Positions 44,833-57,238 of a stretch of DNA of 64,000 nt are shown piece after piece. The stretch comes from Cryptomeria japonica (Eukaryota > Streptophyta > Pinopsida > Cupressales > Cupressaceae). Each line of letters begins with the position of its first letter. Positions within the stretch are counted from its first letter, which is position 1. The notes below the pieces were generated by a model. The model did no database searches, was not told where the DNA came from, and saw only the letters and a list, made by a program, of their open reading frames with translations. The stretch covers positions 37,204,640-37,268,639 of the forward strand of contig NC_081411.1 in the NCBI RefSeq assembly GCF_030272615.1, read 5' to 3'. The position numbers and the translations under genes are program-made.

Positions 44833-47553
44833 TCAAAGTTGACTGATATTCCTTGGTGGTTGCATGTCCAAGATAGCCTTGACTTTTGCTGGATCGGCTT
44901 CGATTCCTCTTTTGGACACAATGAATCCTAGGAGCTTCTTGGAGGTTACTCCAAAGACGCATTTCTTGGGGTTTAATCTTACCTTGTATTTTTCCAACCG
45001 ATCAAAGACGACTGAAAGTATTTCCAAATGTGTATCTTTGTCTATTGATTTTCCCAAGAGATCGTCAACATAATCTTCCATGGTTATGTGCATGAGATCA
45101 TGAAAGATAGTGGTCATTACTCTTTGATATGTAGCACCTGCATTTTTCAGCCCAAAGGGCATGACATTCCAACAGAAAGTTCCCCAGGGACACGTGAATG
45201 CTGTTTTGTGTTGATCTTCAGGTGCAATCTTGATTTGATTATAACCGGAGAATCCATCCATTAAAGATAACATTTCGTGACCTGTTGTGAGATCAACGAT
45301 CAAGTCGATATTTGGTAGTGGGAAGTCATCTTTTGGACAAGCTTTGTTGATGTCTCTGAAATCTGTACATATTCTGATGCTGCGATCTGGTTTACTGACA
45401 GGTACTAAATTGGAGATCCATTCAGGATAATCAATTGGGCGTATGAATCCAACATCCAATAATTTCTCCAGCTCTGCTTTAACTAGTAATGCCACTTGTG
45501 GGTGCATTTTCCTTAATTTCTGTCTTACTGGCTTTGCCCCCGGTTTGACTGTCAAATGATGCATTACCAAATCCAGGTCTAGTCCAGGCATATCAGCGTA
45601 TGACCATGCAAAGTTGATTTGTCGTTCCTTGAAGAAGCTTATGAATTTTGCCCTTTCGGACTCTGTCAATGATTGAGCCAGGAATATGTTGTGTGGAACC
45701 TCTTCTGTACCAATGTTTGTCTTTATAGTCTCCTCTACCAACATGGATGATTTTTCCTCATATGATGCTAGGAGAATGTCGAGCCTTCCATCTTCGGGTG
45801 CCTCAGAGAGGTTTTCGCCCTCAGATACGTCCTTTCTTTTTACTTTTTTGGAGTCAGATAGCGCCACAGTGTGGTTTTTGCCATAAGACCCTTGTTTTGT
45901 TCTTATTTTCACATTTTTGCGACTGGAAGGTCCGACACCCTCACCAAAATATGCCATGTTGTTGAGTTCTATGATGTATCCTGCCTTATGGTCCCTAGGG
46001 GGAAGATCATCTCGTATGCCAAGATAGTCAATAATAGCTTCGTCATTTTGGAATGTGTCAAATTGTGCTGGTCCTTCATAATACCAGTCAATGATTTGGG
46101 GATGAACAAGGGGAAGGCTTTTAATGTTTTCGGAGTTTGCGGGGCTAAGAGTGAAGATGTGATTATATTCGGGTATATCGAGGCAATTGTCAAGGTCATC
46201 GATGGCACTCTCCTCATCAGTTTCGATCGCCAACGAATCCAAATTGTCGTCACTAGTAGCGCCTTCCGGGACAGGTGTCCTCATTCTATGTGATTTCGAC
46301 CTAGAACCTTGAGACGAAGACTGTGCGGAATCCTTATGGGTTGTTTCTTGACCAACTCTGAACTTTTTACAAAATTGCTCTTCTTCTGTGGGTTCATCTG
46401 GCTCTCTGAATGTCTCGGTGAGCTCATAGTCACTGGAGGATTTGTCTGAACCCCATTCCCATTTGTTGGAATCTGTAGAATAGTAATCTTCTTGTTGAAC
46501 TTTGGCAACTTTGATTTGTGATGCCTCTTCTGTCCTTTTAGTGTGGATCTTGGAAGTCAGAAAACCAAGTCCCTTTGAGCATTCTCTTTTTATAGTCAAT
46601 TCAGGTTGTAAGGGTTCTATGATGCCTTCTTTGCATAACCCAAGAGGGCTTTTTCCATCATACTCGAATTTCTGTAGAATCTTGAAGCCTTTGCCATATT
46701 TCTCGCAGGGTATATTGATCTGATCTTGTGTGTCCTCTTCAATGTCTTTGTAGAGCATTTTGTATAAATCTTCCTCTCCTAGTTCACCCCATTTTTGAAA
46801 GGTAGTAGGATCCCATTTGAGTATCATGATGGATATTTGCTTGTTAGGATGTGGCCTTCCATATTCTTTTGGAGAGCTCATGACTTGTCGCAAATACATG
46901 GTCTGATTTAAAGTGTATTCTCCCATGCCTTTGTCTTGAAATTTGCCTTTAAGTTCACCTTGTTTTGATGTCGAAGGTTTCAATGACTCAAGGTCAATGT
47001 ATGCCGAAGAAGGAACAGCTTCACAATTATTGGGAATGATGGTCTCAGTATGTGATCTCAAGTTATTGCAATATATGAACGGATTAGGATCACCATTAAC
47101 TGTTACCTCGACTCCATTATGAGGAAACTTAATGCATTGATGGTATGTCGATGGGACTGCCCTCATTTCATGAATCCAAGGACGTCCTAGCAAAATGTTA
47201 TATGTGAGATCTAGATCTAGGACTTGACAAACCACATCCTTTGTGACTGGCCCAATTCTTAGAGGTAAGGTGACTGTGCCCTTGGACGAGCGCTCTTCAT
47301 CATCATATGCCTGGATGGTGATTTGATTTGTAGAATTCACAGCCTTGTCAGAATATCCCAATTGTTTAATGGTGCTCAAGGTACAAATGTTTAGACCTGC
47401 TCCTCCATCTATCAGGACTCGCTTTATTCTATGTTTGTGTATGAAGGCTTCAATGTGTAAAGGTGCATTATGTGGCTAACATACGGAGGCGTCATCGGCT
47501 TCTGTGAATGTAAGGGAGTGTGGAATGGAAAGTTATCCCACCATGGCTTGAAA
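44833..47553 (-). pseudogene. Element D protease and reverse transcriptase
   Basis: In frame with gag across stops at 47554, 47533 and 47476. The protease site reads RVLIDGGAGLNICTLSTIKQ; D-G-G replaces the usual D-S/T-G, as in other Tat elements. It is followed by NILLGRPWIHEM. After a long acidic linker the RT reads VGFIRPIDYPEWISNLVPV, RICTDFRDINKACPKDDFPL, FSGYNQIKIAPEDQHKTAF, PFGLKNAGATYQRVM and the catalytic EDYVDDLLGKS. The 848-codon uninterrupted stretch is unusually long for this window and fits a young insertion. Confidence 0.95.
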
Positions 47554-49962
47554 CTAGTCCACGTTCAGATCAGTAGGAACAACAGTATCTCTCAAGATTT
47601 TGTCAAGAATAGCTTTATGAGCGGGGGATATACGTAGGAGCTCAAGGATGGAGATGAGCGCGGGTGTCTTCCCTAGCTGTTCTACAAGGTCATACTCAGG
47701 TTTGGTTGATGAAGAAGCGGCATTTTTAGTGGAAGCACCTGGTAAAGTAATCTTACCTCGACGGGTTGTAACATGACATTCAGAGGTATGTTCGGAAGAA
47801 GATCCAACACCTCTTAGAACAATCTTGGGTCTCTGAGGAGGATTCTCGGGATTTTTGTTCTTAATAGTAATAGTAGAGATATGATTGTCCATCGAGATGT
47901 GATTGATAGTTGAATCATAGTTGTAAGGTGCTCTAGTATAGTTGGCTTGATCATCTGTGACTTTGGCTTTTCCTTTGTCATGCTTTGGGAATGGTTCCTT
48001 AAACATCTCATGTTCTTGATTGGATGAGTGTCCCTCAATCTCAATATCACCTCTATCAATGAGATCTTGCACAATGTTCTTTAGTCGATGGCAATTACCT
48101 ATCTTGTGACCCTTGCTCTTATGAAACTCACAATACTCATCATCATTCCACCAATTTGGTTTGACTTTTGGTTCATATGGAGGAAAATCTGGAACTGTGA
48201 TCACTTTGTTTGCCACAAGCTTTTTGAAGACTGATTCAAGTGGTTCTCCCAATGGGGTGTACTTCCTTTGTGGTCTAGAAGTTGTTTGAGTATTCACTTG
48301 ATTGTTTGTAGAACTTGATCCCGAAAAGATGAATTTGGGTCTCACTGTATTGGCATCAACAACACCATCATTGACTATGTTCTTGTTTTTATTCCAAAAT
48401 CTTGGCTTGTCTTTTCCTTTAAAGTCATCTTTGTTTTCCTTGAATATCTTAATGACTCCTTGTTCAATTAGAACCTTTTCTGTTGCTAAGCCTTTTTCAA
48501 TAACATCCTTGAAGGTGGCCAAATAAGCTTTCCTTAGATCATAGCCAATGTCCTTGTTAACGTTTTGAGTGAACATTTCTACCATTTGTTTCTGTGGGAT
48601 TTCGCAAGAGCATCTGCTAGCTAGATTTCTCCATCTTTGTAAAAATGACGCAAAAGATTCTCCCTCCTTTTGCTTAGTATTACACAAAGTAGTGACTGAG
48701 ATATCTGTTTCTATATTGTAAGAGAAATGCTGAATAAATGCCTCTGCTAAGTCACCCCATGACTTAATACCAGGTGTTAATTGAGAGAACAATTCCATAG
48801 CTTGATCGCCTAAGCTTTGCGGGAACAACCTCATCAAATATGTTTCTTTTGCCGCTACCTCAATGCAAGCTATGAAAAATTGTCGTATGTGTGCCTTGGG
48901 GTCTCCTTTTCCTCTATACTTGTCAAATTTTGGCGTCACAAAGTGTGTAGGAAATGGAGGCATTGGAATGCTCTTATCAAATGGATAAGGACATATGTCT
49001 CTCATAGTATATGTTGGTTTTGGTGTACTCATGTCTTCCATTTTCTTTTGTAAATCTCTGATTTGTTGCTCCAAATTATTCTTAGGTGGCGATCGATTTC
49101 TTGTAGCATACCCCATGTTTGAGACACCAATTTGAGGAGGAGCTTGTTGCATGTATGGATGATATTGATCATAGACATGTTCATATGGAGGAGGTCTATA
49201 TTGATGCTGCATATAGGGAGCACTTGGTATAGCTTCATGTTGAGGAACCCCAAATCTATTCTGTGCGTGTATACCATATTCTATGGGCATGTCATTTTCT
49301 AATGTGTTGCCCCCAAATTTGACATGAAGTTTCCTTGTGTCCAACTTTTGAGCATGCCTTTGAGTGTCCAATTGTTTTGGTTGATCCATAGCTTGAGCAT
49401 ATCTATCTGCATAAGACTTGCATAATAGTCTTCGAAGGTAAGTATCATATGTTTGACCGTGTGTATGTGGGATTTATGGTTTTTGAAGCAAAGCTGATGG
49501 TGATTCAGGTACCATATGTGGTCCTCTATTTCCTCCACTATTAGGTCTCCTTTGATCCATGTTGGAGTGAGTTTGTTGCAAAGGTCAGTTTTCCATAAGT
49601 TGAGACATGTCAAAGTCATGAGGTATTTTAGCTCCACTTTGTGCCATCATGTGTAAGAAGTATTGTCTATCCCTCTTCATTATCTCTTCAACCAATCTAT
49701 TGAAATGAGGATTCATTATGGATTCTTCTATATCTGCTGATTGTATTGAAAAGTTGTCCACATTGTCATTGTGTATAGCATTTTTGTTTGTAGTGTCTGC
49801 GTTTTCCACATTTGGAATGTGTCTATAAACATCCATGTCAGGCAATGTAGTGTGCTCAGGATTGAAAAATAAATCGTTGTCATACTCATAAGAACTCATG
49901 TTTGCAGACTCTTGAGCTTCTTTAGCTTTTCTCCTAGATTTTTGAAGGCGGGTTTCAACCAT
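47554..49962 (-). pseudogene. Element D gag
   Basis: A frame from the ATG at 49962 (MVETRLQKSRRKAKEAQ) to the TAG at 47554, about 803 codons, with stops at 49585 (TGA) and 49474 (TAA). The start was chosen as the first long in-frame ATG downstream of the leader. The capsid domain reads FDKYRGKGDPKAHIRQF, then FPQSLGDQAMELFSQL and FASFLQRWRNLASRCS. A Tat-type zinc element follows (YCEFHKSKGHKIGNCHRLKN). Gag-pol is continuous in one frame, so the TAG at 47554 may be mutation rather than a regulated gag stop. Confidence 0.9.
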
Positions 49963-50354
49963 GAACTAGGTGTTTGACCAAGATGTGTAAGACTAGATGA
50001 AAAATGGAAAGAGTATGGAAGACCAAGAGTTGTATGGAGTGTAAATGAATCTTGAGGTGTACTTGCAATGTCCAAAGTGTAAGACCAAGTATGTAAGTAG
50101 TAGAGTAGGTGTGACTTCCAAAGAGAGGATAGTTTCTCTTGATGAGGTAAGCTGACCTTGACTCTAAGTAAGACCAAATGAGACCCAAAGGTAAGAAACC
50201 TTGATGAGGGACCACTTGGCAAAGTATTGTTGTATGTAGTGTATGAGACCCAAGGACAGATTGAATGCTAGATGAAACCTGAAGAGACAACCTAGGAAGC
50301 TCAAGTATTCCGAAACTGATTTCCTTTATTTGCTAGACTGTAAAAATTTTCAAT

Positions 50355-50515
50355 TCTGGACACAGACGCTTCTGTATACTTCACAGACGCGATTCGCAGA
50401 CACAGACGTGTCTCTGTTCGACACAGATGCTGCTAAAAACACAGACACTATTCTGCCCTTCACAGACGCGCTTAGATGACCCAGACGCGGTTAAAACAGA
50501 CACAGACGCGTTTCT
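50355..50515 (-). repeat. CACAGACGC repeat cluster 1 in the leader
   Basis: About eight copies of CACAGACGC or variants (CACAGACGTG, CACAGATGC, CACAGACAC) spaced 15-25 bp apart. In the gag-pol sense they read GCGTCTGTG. Confidence 0.88.
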
Positions 50516-51737
50516 GTAAACTTCGTGCAATTTTTCCAATCTGTGAAGTTGTTTTGTTGTGACCAAATCCGACTGTTTGACTGTTTTTCGTGACAAGAGG
50601 ACACAATGTTGATGAGGACTCAATGTTTGCAAGTGTTTTAGACTCAAAATGACTCCAAGAAAAGTGTGTTGTTTGATGTAAAGTTGTTTTGCATACACTT
50701 GAAGACACAAAAGACACAATGTTTTGTTGTTTGGTCTTGAATGTTTGAATGTTTAGCATAAGACAAGCACAATTCTTATGGTTGGCCAAGACAATAGTTG
50801 TTGATCCCACATAGGGTTTTACCCCCGAGGCTACGCTATTCAGAGTGGATACTTAGATGCTTGACCTCACTGGCTCCACCATCGGCACTCACTTCTCGGG
50901 TCATCCAAGCATCAGTCCCCATGAAAACTCCCCATGGCAAACTTTGTATCTCTACTAAGAACCGTATGTATGTGGGCCGCTACCAGAGGTCCGACCTCCT
51001 GCCCCAACAACTAGAAGGATTTGGGCCTCTAAAACAAAATGGTGCTAGTAAGGGCATCCGCTCGTGTGGCCATACATGCGGCACTTTCAGCTTTGTAAAT
51101 ACAGAAGGCTCCCAGCCGGTAGGGGTTACGCCCTACAAATGATCAAATAAATTTGATCAAACGGGTTTATGGGGAGACATAGTGTCGGTATGAACTAATC
51201 AACACACGTTATTCATAGTTTTCACCATGAATACATTTGATTATAGTGGTTCGGATGAGGTGGGTTTTCCTCGCTACCACTTGGGTCGTTCTCTTCTCAC
51301 TAGTAGTCCTAATGACCACACGGGAAGACAGGCCCTCTAAAGATTAAACAAAAAGAGCCTATTGCTCAAGACACAAAAGACAATGATTCAATTTTAGTGC
51401 ACCAATGGAAGTGTTTGCTAATCTATGAAAACAAGGCACACAACAAAATCTCAAAAACCCTAGCCAAGGACCTGCAACAAAATTTGTTAGTAGTTTGGGT
51501 TGTTTCAAATGATCACCCCTTCCTACAAGCACACAAGTTAGGTAAATTTTAGAAAACCCAAAAGACTTTGTGAAAAGGGGCCTTCAACAAAAATGTTTTT
51601 GCCTCCAAGAGAAGCTGCACAAACTTGGTTAGCTAGATCTGAAAGGGTTAGTCCAAAATATAAACCAGATCTGAAACCCTAAGCGCGAAATCCAAAAAAT
51701 TGAATCAAAGCAAAATTGAAAATTTTCAAAACAGTAA

Positions 51738-51990
51738 ACACAGACGCTTCTATACCAGACACAGACGTATCTGTATGACATAGACGTGGTTCTGTGATGC
51801 ACAGACGTGCTCAGAGAACATAGACGCTTCTCCCGAACTCAGACGCGGGTAGATAGTTCTCAGACGCGGTCAGAAAACACAGACGCAGCTTCTGGAAACC
51901 TGCAAAATAAATTTTGACAAAAACACAGACGCGATTCCTGATCTCGCAAACGCTTCTGAAACCCAGAGACACGATCCGAACGCTCGCAGA
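51738..51990 (-). repeat. CACAGACGC repeat cluster 2 in the leader
   Basis: About twelve copies of CACAGACGC, CTCAGACGC or ATAGACGT-type variants, close to the primer-binding site. This is the same family as cluster 1 and the PMD intron cluster. Confidence 0.88.
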
Positions 51991-52083
51991 CGCGGAAATA
52001 CCTAAAATGCCGTCGAAAAATGTCCGATCTGCAACTTCAAAAATGCAAAATCTGCAACAAAAATGTTAAATGCAAAGGGACAA

Positions 52084-52103
52084 GAGTCCCACCGGGCATG
52101 CCA
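52084..52103 (-). other. Element D primer-binding site
   Basis: On the minus strand TGGCATGCCCGGTGGGACTC lies three bases inside the 5' LTR, the position and TGG start expected of a tRNA primer site. It is not the initiator tRNA-Met site used by A, B and C; I could not assign the tRNA. Confidence 0.6.
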
Positions 52104-52106
52104 AAA

Positions 52107-52900
52107 TGTGTATGGTGAAAATGGATAACAATAACAACAATATTGAAAGGCTAAATGAATCCAACCACAAAACCCTAGCCTAACAATGAACAAAGATCCA
52201 CCATAACATATGAAGATTACCTAAGACAATGCAAATAATTCAAAATCACAAAGATTATACCAATCACATGTCCAATAGGGTTTGGCTCTCCATTCTTCCT
52301 ATCTCCATTGATCTTGCTTGATATATATTTGCTCTCAGATTTTCATATGCACAAGAGCTCAACAAAGAATGGAATGTGGTTGCAAGTAGGATCATAATGT
52401 AGCCAAGTTGCATGAAGGATCATTAGCATGAGTGATTAAGATGCATTAGGGTTTGACAATGAAGGAAGCATCTTCTTAAATAGAAGACACAATATGAAAT
52501 GGAGGGTTAGGATTGAGAGGTGCAAAAAGAGAGGTCAGCTAGGATTAGAGGGTAGGTAAAAGAAATACCAAAATAATGAAAGGGGTAGGTAGTGTAGGAA
52601 TTAAGAGATGAATGACATGTGTCATGTGTAGAAAAAGCTAGTGAATTAATTAAATAAATAAAGATTTATTTAATTAATAGAAGAAATAGGACAATTAAAT
52701 AAATAAAATATTTATTTAATTTAGGAAAGGATAATTTAAATAAATAAATGTATTTATTTAAATGAGAAATAAGGCTAGAAGAGGATAAATGAATTAATTA
52801 AATAAATAAAAATTTATTTAATTAATAGAAGAATTAGGCTTAGATAATTAAATAAATAAAATATTTATTTAATTAGACATGACAATTTTGGGTGTCTACA
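52107..52900 (-). repeat. Element D 5' LTR (794 bp)
   Basis: Partner of 36815-37607, about 99% identical by eye. It is followed on the right by the duplication CAAAT and then by element C sequence. Confidence 0.95.
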
Positions 52901-53431
52901 CAAATTAATCGGTAAAGGTATGAAGGGACTGCATTCTATCAAGGTTAAATCTTAACAGTTCCTATTTTATCATGAACTTAATTCAAATCTGCATAATTAA
53001 GATGTATTAGTAAGTTTGAAATTATATCAAAGTCCTTTGAAGTACTTTACAGGAAGCCTATCAAGTCGGTGAATGAAGGAAGTTTGGTTACTCGGTTAAA
53101 GCGAAAAAAGGAAAGAAAGTTAAGTGGAACCGAGTGCATTTAATGTTTTTGACCTAACCTGCACGAAGCCTGATAAGTTATATTGTGTACTTATAAGCAT
53201 TTTTGTGGTCATTTTCAACTCACCAAGTTTTCAAGAGAGCAGAGAAAAGCGAATCCAAGGCGATCAAACCTCCTACAAAGCAAATTCAAGGTATTTACAT
53301 CAATCTCAACACATTGTTAAGCTGGTTTACCAATCTTATCAAGTTGCTATTATTTGCTAAGTGTGAAACGTCAGTCGTTTGAAATCCTGAAACCCTAAGG
53401 ATTCGTTGTTAGCTTTTATCTTAAATCGAAA
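52901..53431 (+). promoter_or_regulatory. Element C: possible promoter and leader of the second ORF
   Basis: Non-coding. TTATAAGC at 53191-53198 is a TATA-like box 235 bases before the ATG at 53432. The following 'gagagcagagaaaagcgaatcc' stretch resembles a plant 5' UTR, and CAAG|GTATTTAC near 53290 could be a splice donor. These are suggestions only; the ORF might instead be read from the LTR transcript. Confidence 0.3.
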
Positions 53432-56400
53432 ATGGCACCTAAGATCCAAGATCCCATTGTTGTCAAGAATGTAGAGAAGCCCTCACTAAAATACTTTTTG
53501 ACTCCCAAAGTTGCATCTGAACCAGATGACAAAACTGCTTTTTCACTCATCCCGGATAGAGTGTTGTTAGTCGAGGATGTGAGATTCTTCACCAAATGTC
53601 GTGTTGAAGAACTCGGTCATGTTGAAATTAAAGACACCTATGATGAATTATGCACAGATGGTAAATTAAATAGCAAGATGAGCACATCAAGATCAAGGGA
53701 TTGACTGAAGCCCTAACCTATCCCCGTGTGTTCAAACCCCAGTGGGTCAAGTTTGTTCTGAGCAGAGTTCACGATGATTTCATGTGGCTAGAAGAGAAAC
53801 CATTTAAGATTACCAAGGAAATCATTCATTTGATTACCGGTTACCCTGTTTATGATCATGCCCAAGCCCAAAAGATGATATCACAGAAGGAATTGATCAG
53901 TTTAACCGGAGTGGAATCAGATTGTAGAGGATTAAAATTGAACAATGTCATAGATGAAGAACTAAAATTTGCCATAAGAGTAATAGGTTACTATTTCTTC
54001 CAATCAGTAAGGGAAAACAGTGTACCCTATGCAGTAGTAGACCTAGCATACAAAATTGTGAAAAAGGGAATGAAAATTGATCTATGTGAGGTATTGTTGA
54101 AGAACCTATTTGAGAATCTGAACACCATCAGGATGTTGAAGAAAAAAAACTCGGCTAATACACTAAAGTTTGGATCATTACTTGTATGCATGTTTTTCTA
54201 TTTTGAAAAATTCTTTCCATCAGTCGGTAAAGTTGTTTGGGAACTACACCGACCAATCACCCATCAGATCAATGACTTCATCAAGAAGTTAGGTGATAAT
54301 TTCAATGATATTATGGATGATTACTTCAGTAAATTTCAAGAGAAAATAGATAATAGGTACCAGATTCCACCCCAGCTAGTGGAGAAATACAAAAATGACA
54401 TATGTTTTGAAGTTGACACTAATTACTATTATGTGAATGTTGTGGAACCAAGGACTCAATCTTTGTCACCGATGGGTTACAAGATTGATTTTGACATCAC
54501 ACAACAACAAATTGATGCATTTCTTACATTACCAAGGCATTCTATCGAGCTGAGGTATGGAACCTATGAGGAAGCGAAGGAAAAGGAAAAGATGAGCATT
54601 GTAGTACCCAAAGCTACAAGAAAGGCAACAAAAATGATAAAGGCATTGTGAGAGAAATTCGGAGAAAACCCTTCCTCTACACCTATCAAAGGCACCATTG
54701 CTATTACCAAAGAGGAATCTGAAGCCCAAGAGGTAGCTATAACACTGAGCACTGATTGCCTAAGGAAAAAGTGTTGAAGAGAAAGAAACAGGACACATCA
54801 AAGGCCTCACCAACTCCACCTCCAAAGCGACCTAACACTAGAGCATCTGCGGCTTCATCGAGTAAGAAAACAAAGAGTTTTACTATTCCCAAGGTAACAA
54901 AGACCTACAAGAAATCTACTCAGAGACTCATTTTGGCAAAAGAGTCTAGTGATACCGAATCAGAGGATGCAAGCAAATTTCAGATTGTCAAAAGCAAGAA
55001 GGTAAATGTACATAGTGTTGAAAACTTCTGTGCTAATTTGAAAGAATATGGAGGATTTGGATCATTTAGATATGTTAAGTATGAAACCAGAAATAGTGAT
55101 GAGAAGAGACAAATTGAAGAAGCTGTCATATGCACACTTCTAAAATTCTAGTTAGCTCCATTGGAACTAGCTAAGTCACTTCTGAATGAACTTTATTTGC
55201 ATATTGATAATAGGTGGAAGTATGCAATGGACTCAGAGAAATAGATTAGAGAAGGAATTCTGGTTCATCTCTTTCCTGACATGTCAATAGCTTAAATAAA
55301 AGAACATTTGACAACCTACAACTCAAAGTTTCTTGTCAAGCAGAGAGCCTTAAAACTGATGAATGGGTTGTGTATTCAAGTGGAAAATGAGACAAAAGCA
55401 AAGTGGTAGGAAATCTTTAAAGTCAAGGATGCTGGTGAACAAGCTATAGTTAAAATTGTTGATGTCACTGAGAAAGATCCTGATGTTACCGAGAAAGACC
55501 TTGCTGACACCATTCAAATAGATGAAGATGTCACGGATACAGAGGCACCGAAATAGGAAATGATAGAAGGCAATGCATATGCAAAACTTGTATCTAGTGA
55601 ATCAGTCTTGGAACAAGTTCAGCCTTATCCACCAGTCAAACAACCTGTCTCAACTGAAACCCCTCATGACATGGAGCAAGGCACCGAAGGCCACAAGTCT
55701 ACAACAAGAGAAGGTACTACTCAAGAACAGACATCTCAAGCACCTTCTAGCACTGAGAATGTTGCAACTGAGACACCAAGTACTGAGACACCGAAGGACT
55801 CTACAAAGGCTAAAGAAACTGACCAAAGTGTTGCCTCTATGGAGCAACCTACCGAGGTTCATCAAGCCTCACAAGCCATTGTCTTAGTTCCATCAGTAAA
55901 AGGTAAAGAAAAGAAGATGAAAAAGCTAAAGAAAAGAAGATGAAAAAGCTAAAGAAAAGAAGATGAAAAAGCATAGTTTTAAAGTTGATTTGTCAAAACC
56001 AATAGTGTTGCCCAATGTAGACATATAAAAATTAAAGGGGCAAGCACTCATTGATTTCGGTGAACTATGCAAAGCAAAGGCCGAATAAGAGAAACAAATA
56101 GTGATTCAAAAGAAAAATAAGGTACTTCAATAGGTGAAAGCACTCTTAAAAGACATGCTACCTGAAGCTACAATATCAACAGATGCAACCATCCACATTC
56201 AATTGGATGAACTCCTAACAAAGATAGAGACATTTGGAGTAGATGCATCAAAGTATTTGAGCAAGCTAAAAGACAAAGAGCTCACTGCAAAAATGATAGA
56301 AGAGGTACAAAAAGCTATAGCTATTGGCAAAGTTAAACTTGTCAAATTCATTGCTGAGTTGAATCCTCAACTCAAGCACATTCTTTATTTATTTTAGAAA

Positions 56401-56838
56401 CTCTGCACATTTTCTTTATTCATTAAAGACATTAAGAATAAAATAGAGGCAATTGAGAAAGAGATCACCGATCTCTCAAACAAGTTGACCATAGAGCCAA
56501 ATTTAGTTCAGAATTTCTATACAAGGTTACAACAACTCATGGCTCAACAATTGGACCTAAGAAATGAAGAACACAAGATCAGGATGGACATAATGACACT
56601 GCAGACATTATTCCTTCCTCTTCTTTCATCTGTCCAAGAACAGATCAACCGAGCCACCTCGTTATCTACTACACAAGAGGGAAGCACTCTAGATGGCTTA
56701 ATATCATTATTGGCTGATATTCAAGTACAAAATTCTTTAATGGACAGTGTAAAGAATGCCCTCTCTATCGCTCTCACTGAAGCATAGACCAAGTACAAAA
56801 CCATTTTTGACCAGTTACCACCCCCGAATGGTAATTAA
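53432..56838 (+). pseudogene. Element C second ORF, about 1,130 codons, unknown
   Basis: Starts MAPKIQDPIVVKNVEKPSLK. Frameshifts lie near 53665, 54755 and in a 23-bp tandem repeat at 55905-55970. Five or more in-frame stops (about 55149, 55243, 55294, 55408, 55554) fall mostly where CAG or CAA would give Gln. The N-terminal globular part contains KPQWVKFVLSRVHDDF, MWLEEKPFKITKEIIHLITG and KFGSLLVCMFFYFEKFFPS. A basic Ser/Pro-rich segment (KRKKQDTSK; PPPKRPNTR), acidic Glu/Thr-rich repeats, a Lys-rich tract and a C-terminal coiled-coil region follow, ending near PPPNGN. The IITG-type N-terminal pattern recalls hypothetical proteins from plant transposons; I cannot name a function. It is not pol. 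Confidence 0.6.
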
Positions 56839-57238
56839 GTTTTGATGTTTGTCAAAAAGGGGGAGTGATATGATATAGTATTAGGGGAGTGATATAGTAT
56901 TGGGGGAGTGTAGTATTCAAAGTATCAAACAAAAGGAGTATAGTATACAGGGGGAGTATACCGAGTAGAGCAAGCAGAGTATCCAAGAGTAATGAACCGA
57001 GCAGTGATCAGGATAGTAAGCAAAGATCACGAGCAACACACAGAACATTGATCATCGATCATGCAAAATCAGAGTTTTGTACAGTATATTGATAAGGGGA
57101 GTATATCTGGATATATTATTTCATTGACTATTGTATATACTGTCAGTATAGTCAAATTTTGCAAGTATATAGATCATTGAGTTATAACTTTGAAAGTAGT
57201 TTTTGTCAAACATCTCAACTAATGTCAAAAGGGGAGAT
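56839..57238 (+). other. Element C 3' untranslated region and polypurine tract
   Basis: Four or more purine runs (AAAAAGGGGGAGTGATA near 56855, then GGGGGAGTGTAG, GGGGGAGTATACC and AGGGGAGTATA) precede the true tract AAAAGGGGAGAT at 57227-57238, directly before the LTR. Repeated tract-like runs recall the duplicated polypurine tract of element B. Confidence 0.8.

Larger units (their letters stand above)
49963..52083 (-). other. Element D gag-pol leader
   Basis: A 2.1-kb untranslated leader on the minus strand. Two clusters of a CACAGACGC motif (plus-strand spelling) lie at 50355-50515 and 51738-51990. Between them is the block 51045-51350 that is conserved with element O at 21150-21475. Plus-strand open frames here (for example near 50800-51140) lie in the conserved block but show no protein-like conservation with O. 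Confidence 0.7.
36815..52900 (-). mobile_element. Element D: 16-kb Tat-clade Ty3/gypsy element with antisense PMD gene
   Basis: LTRs at 36815-37607 and 52107-52900 begin TGTGTATGGTG and end GGGTGTCTACA on the plus strand. The perfect duplication CAAAT lies at 36810-36814 and 52901-52905. By eye the LTRs differ by about eight substitutions and one indel, so it is the youngest layer. The minus strand encodes gag-protease-RT-RNase H-archaeal-type RNase H-integrase in one frame with about nine stops and one frameshift. The second RNase H and the gag zinc motif YCEFHKSKGHKIGNC mark the Tat clade. A 4.8-kb region between pol and the 3' LTR carries a plus-strand gene. Confidence 0.95.

Noticed and set aside
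50798-51142. Plus-strand ORF of 114 codons in D's leader
   Set aside because: It overlaps a leader block conserved with O, but the O copy has no matching open frame, so the conservation is at nucleotide level.
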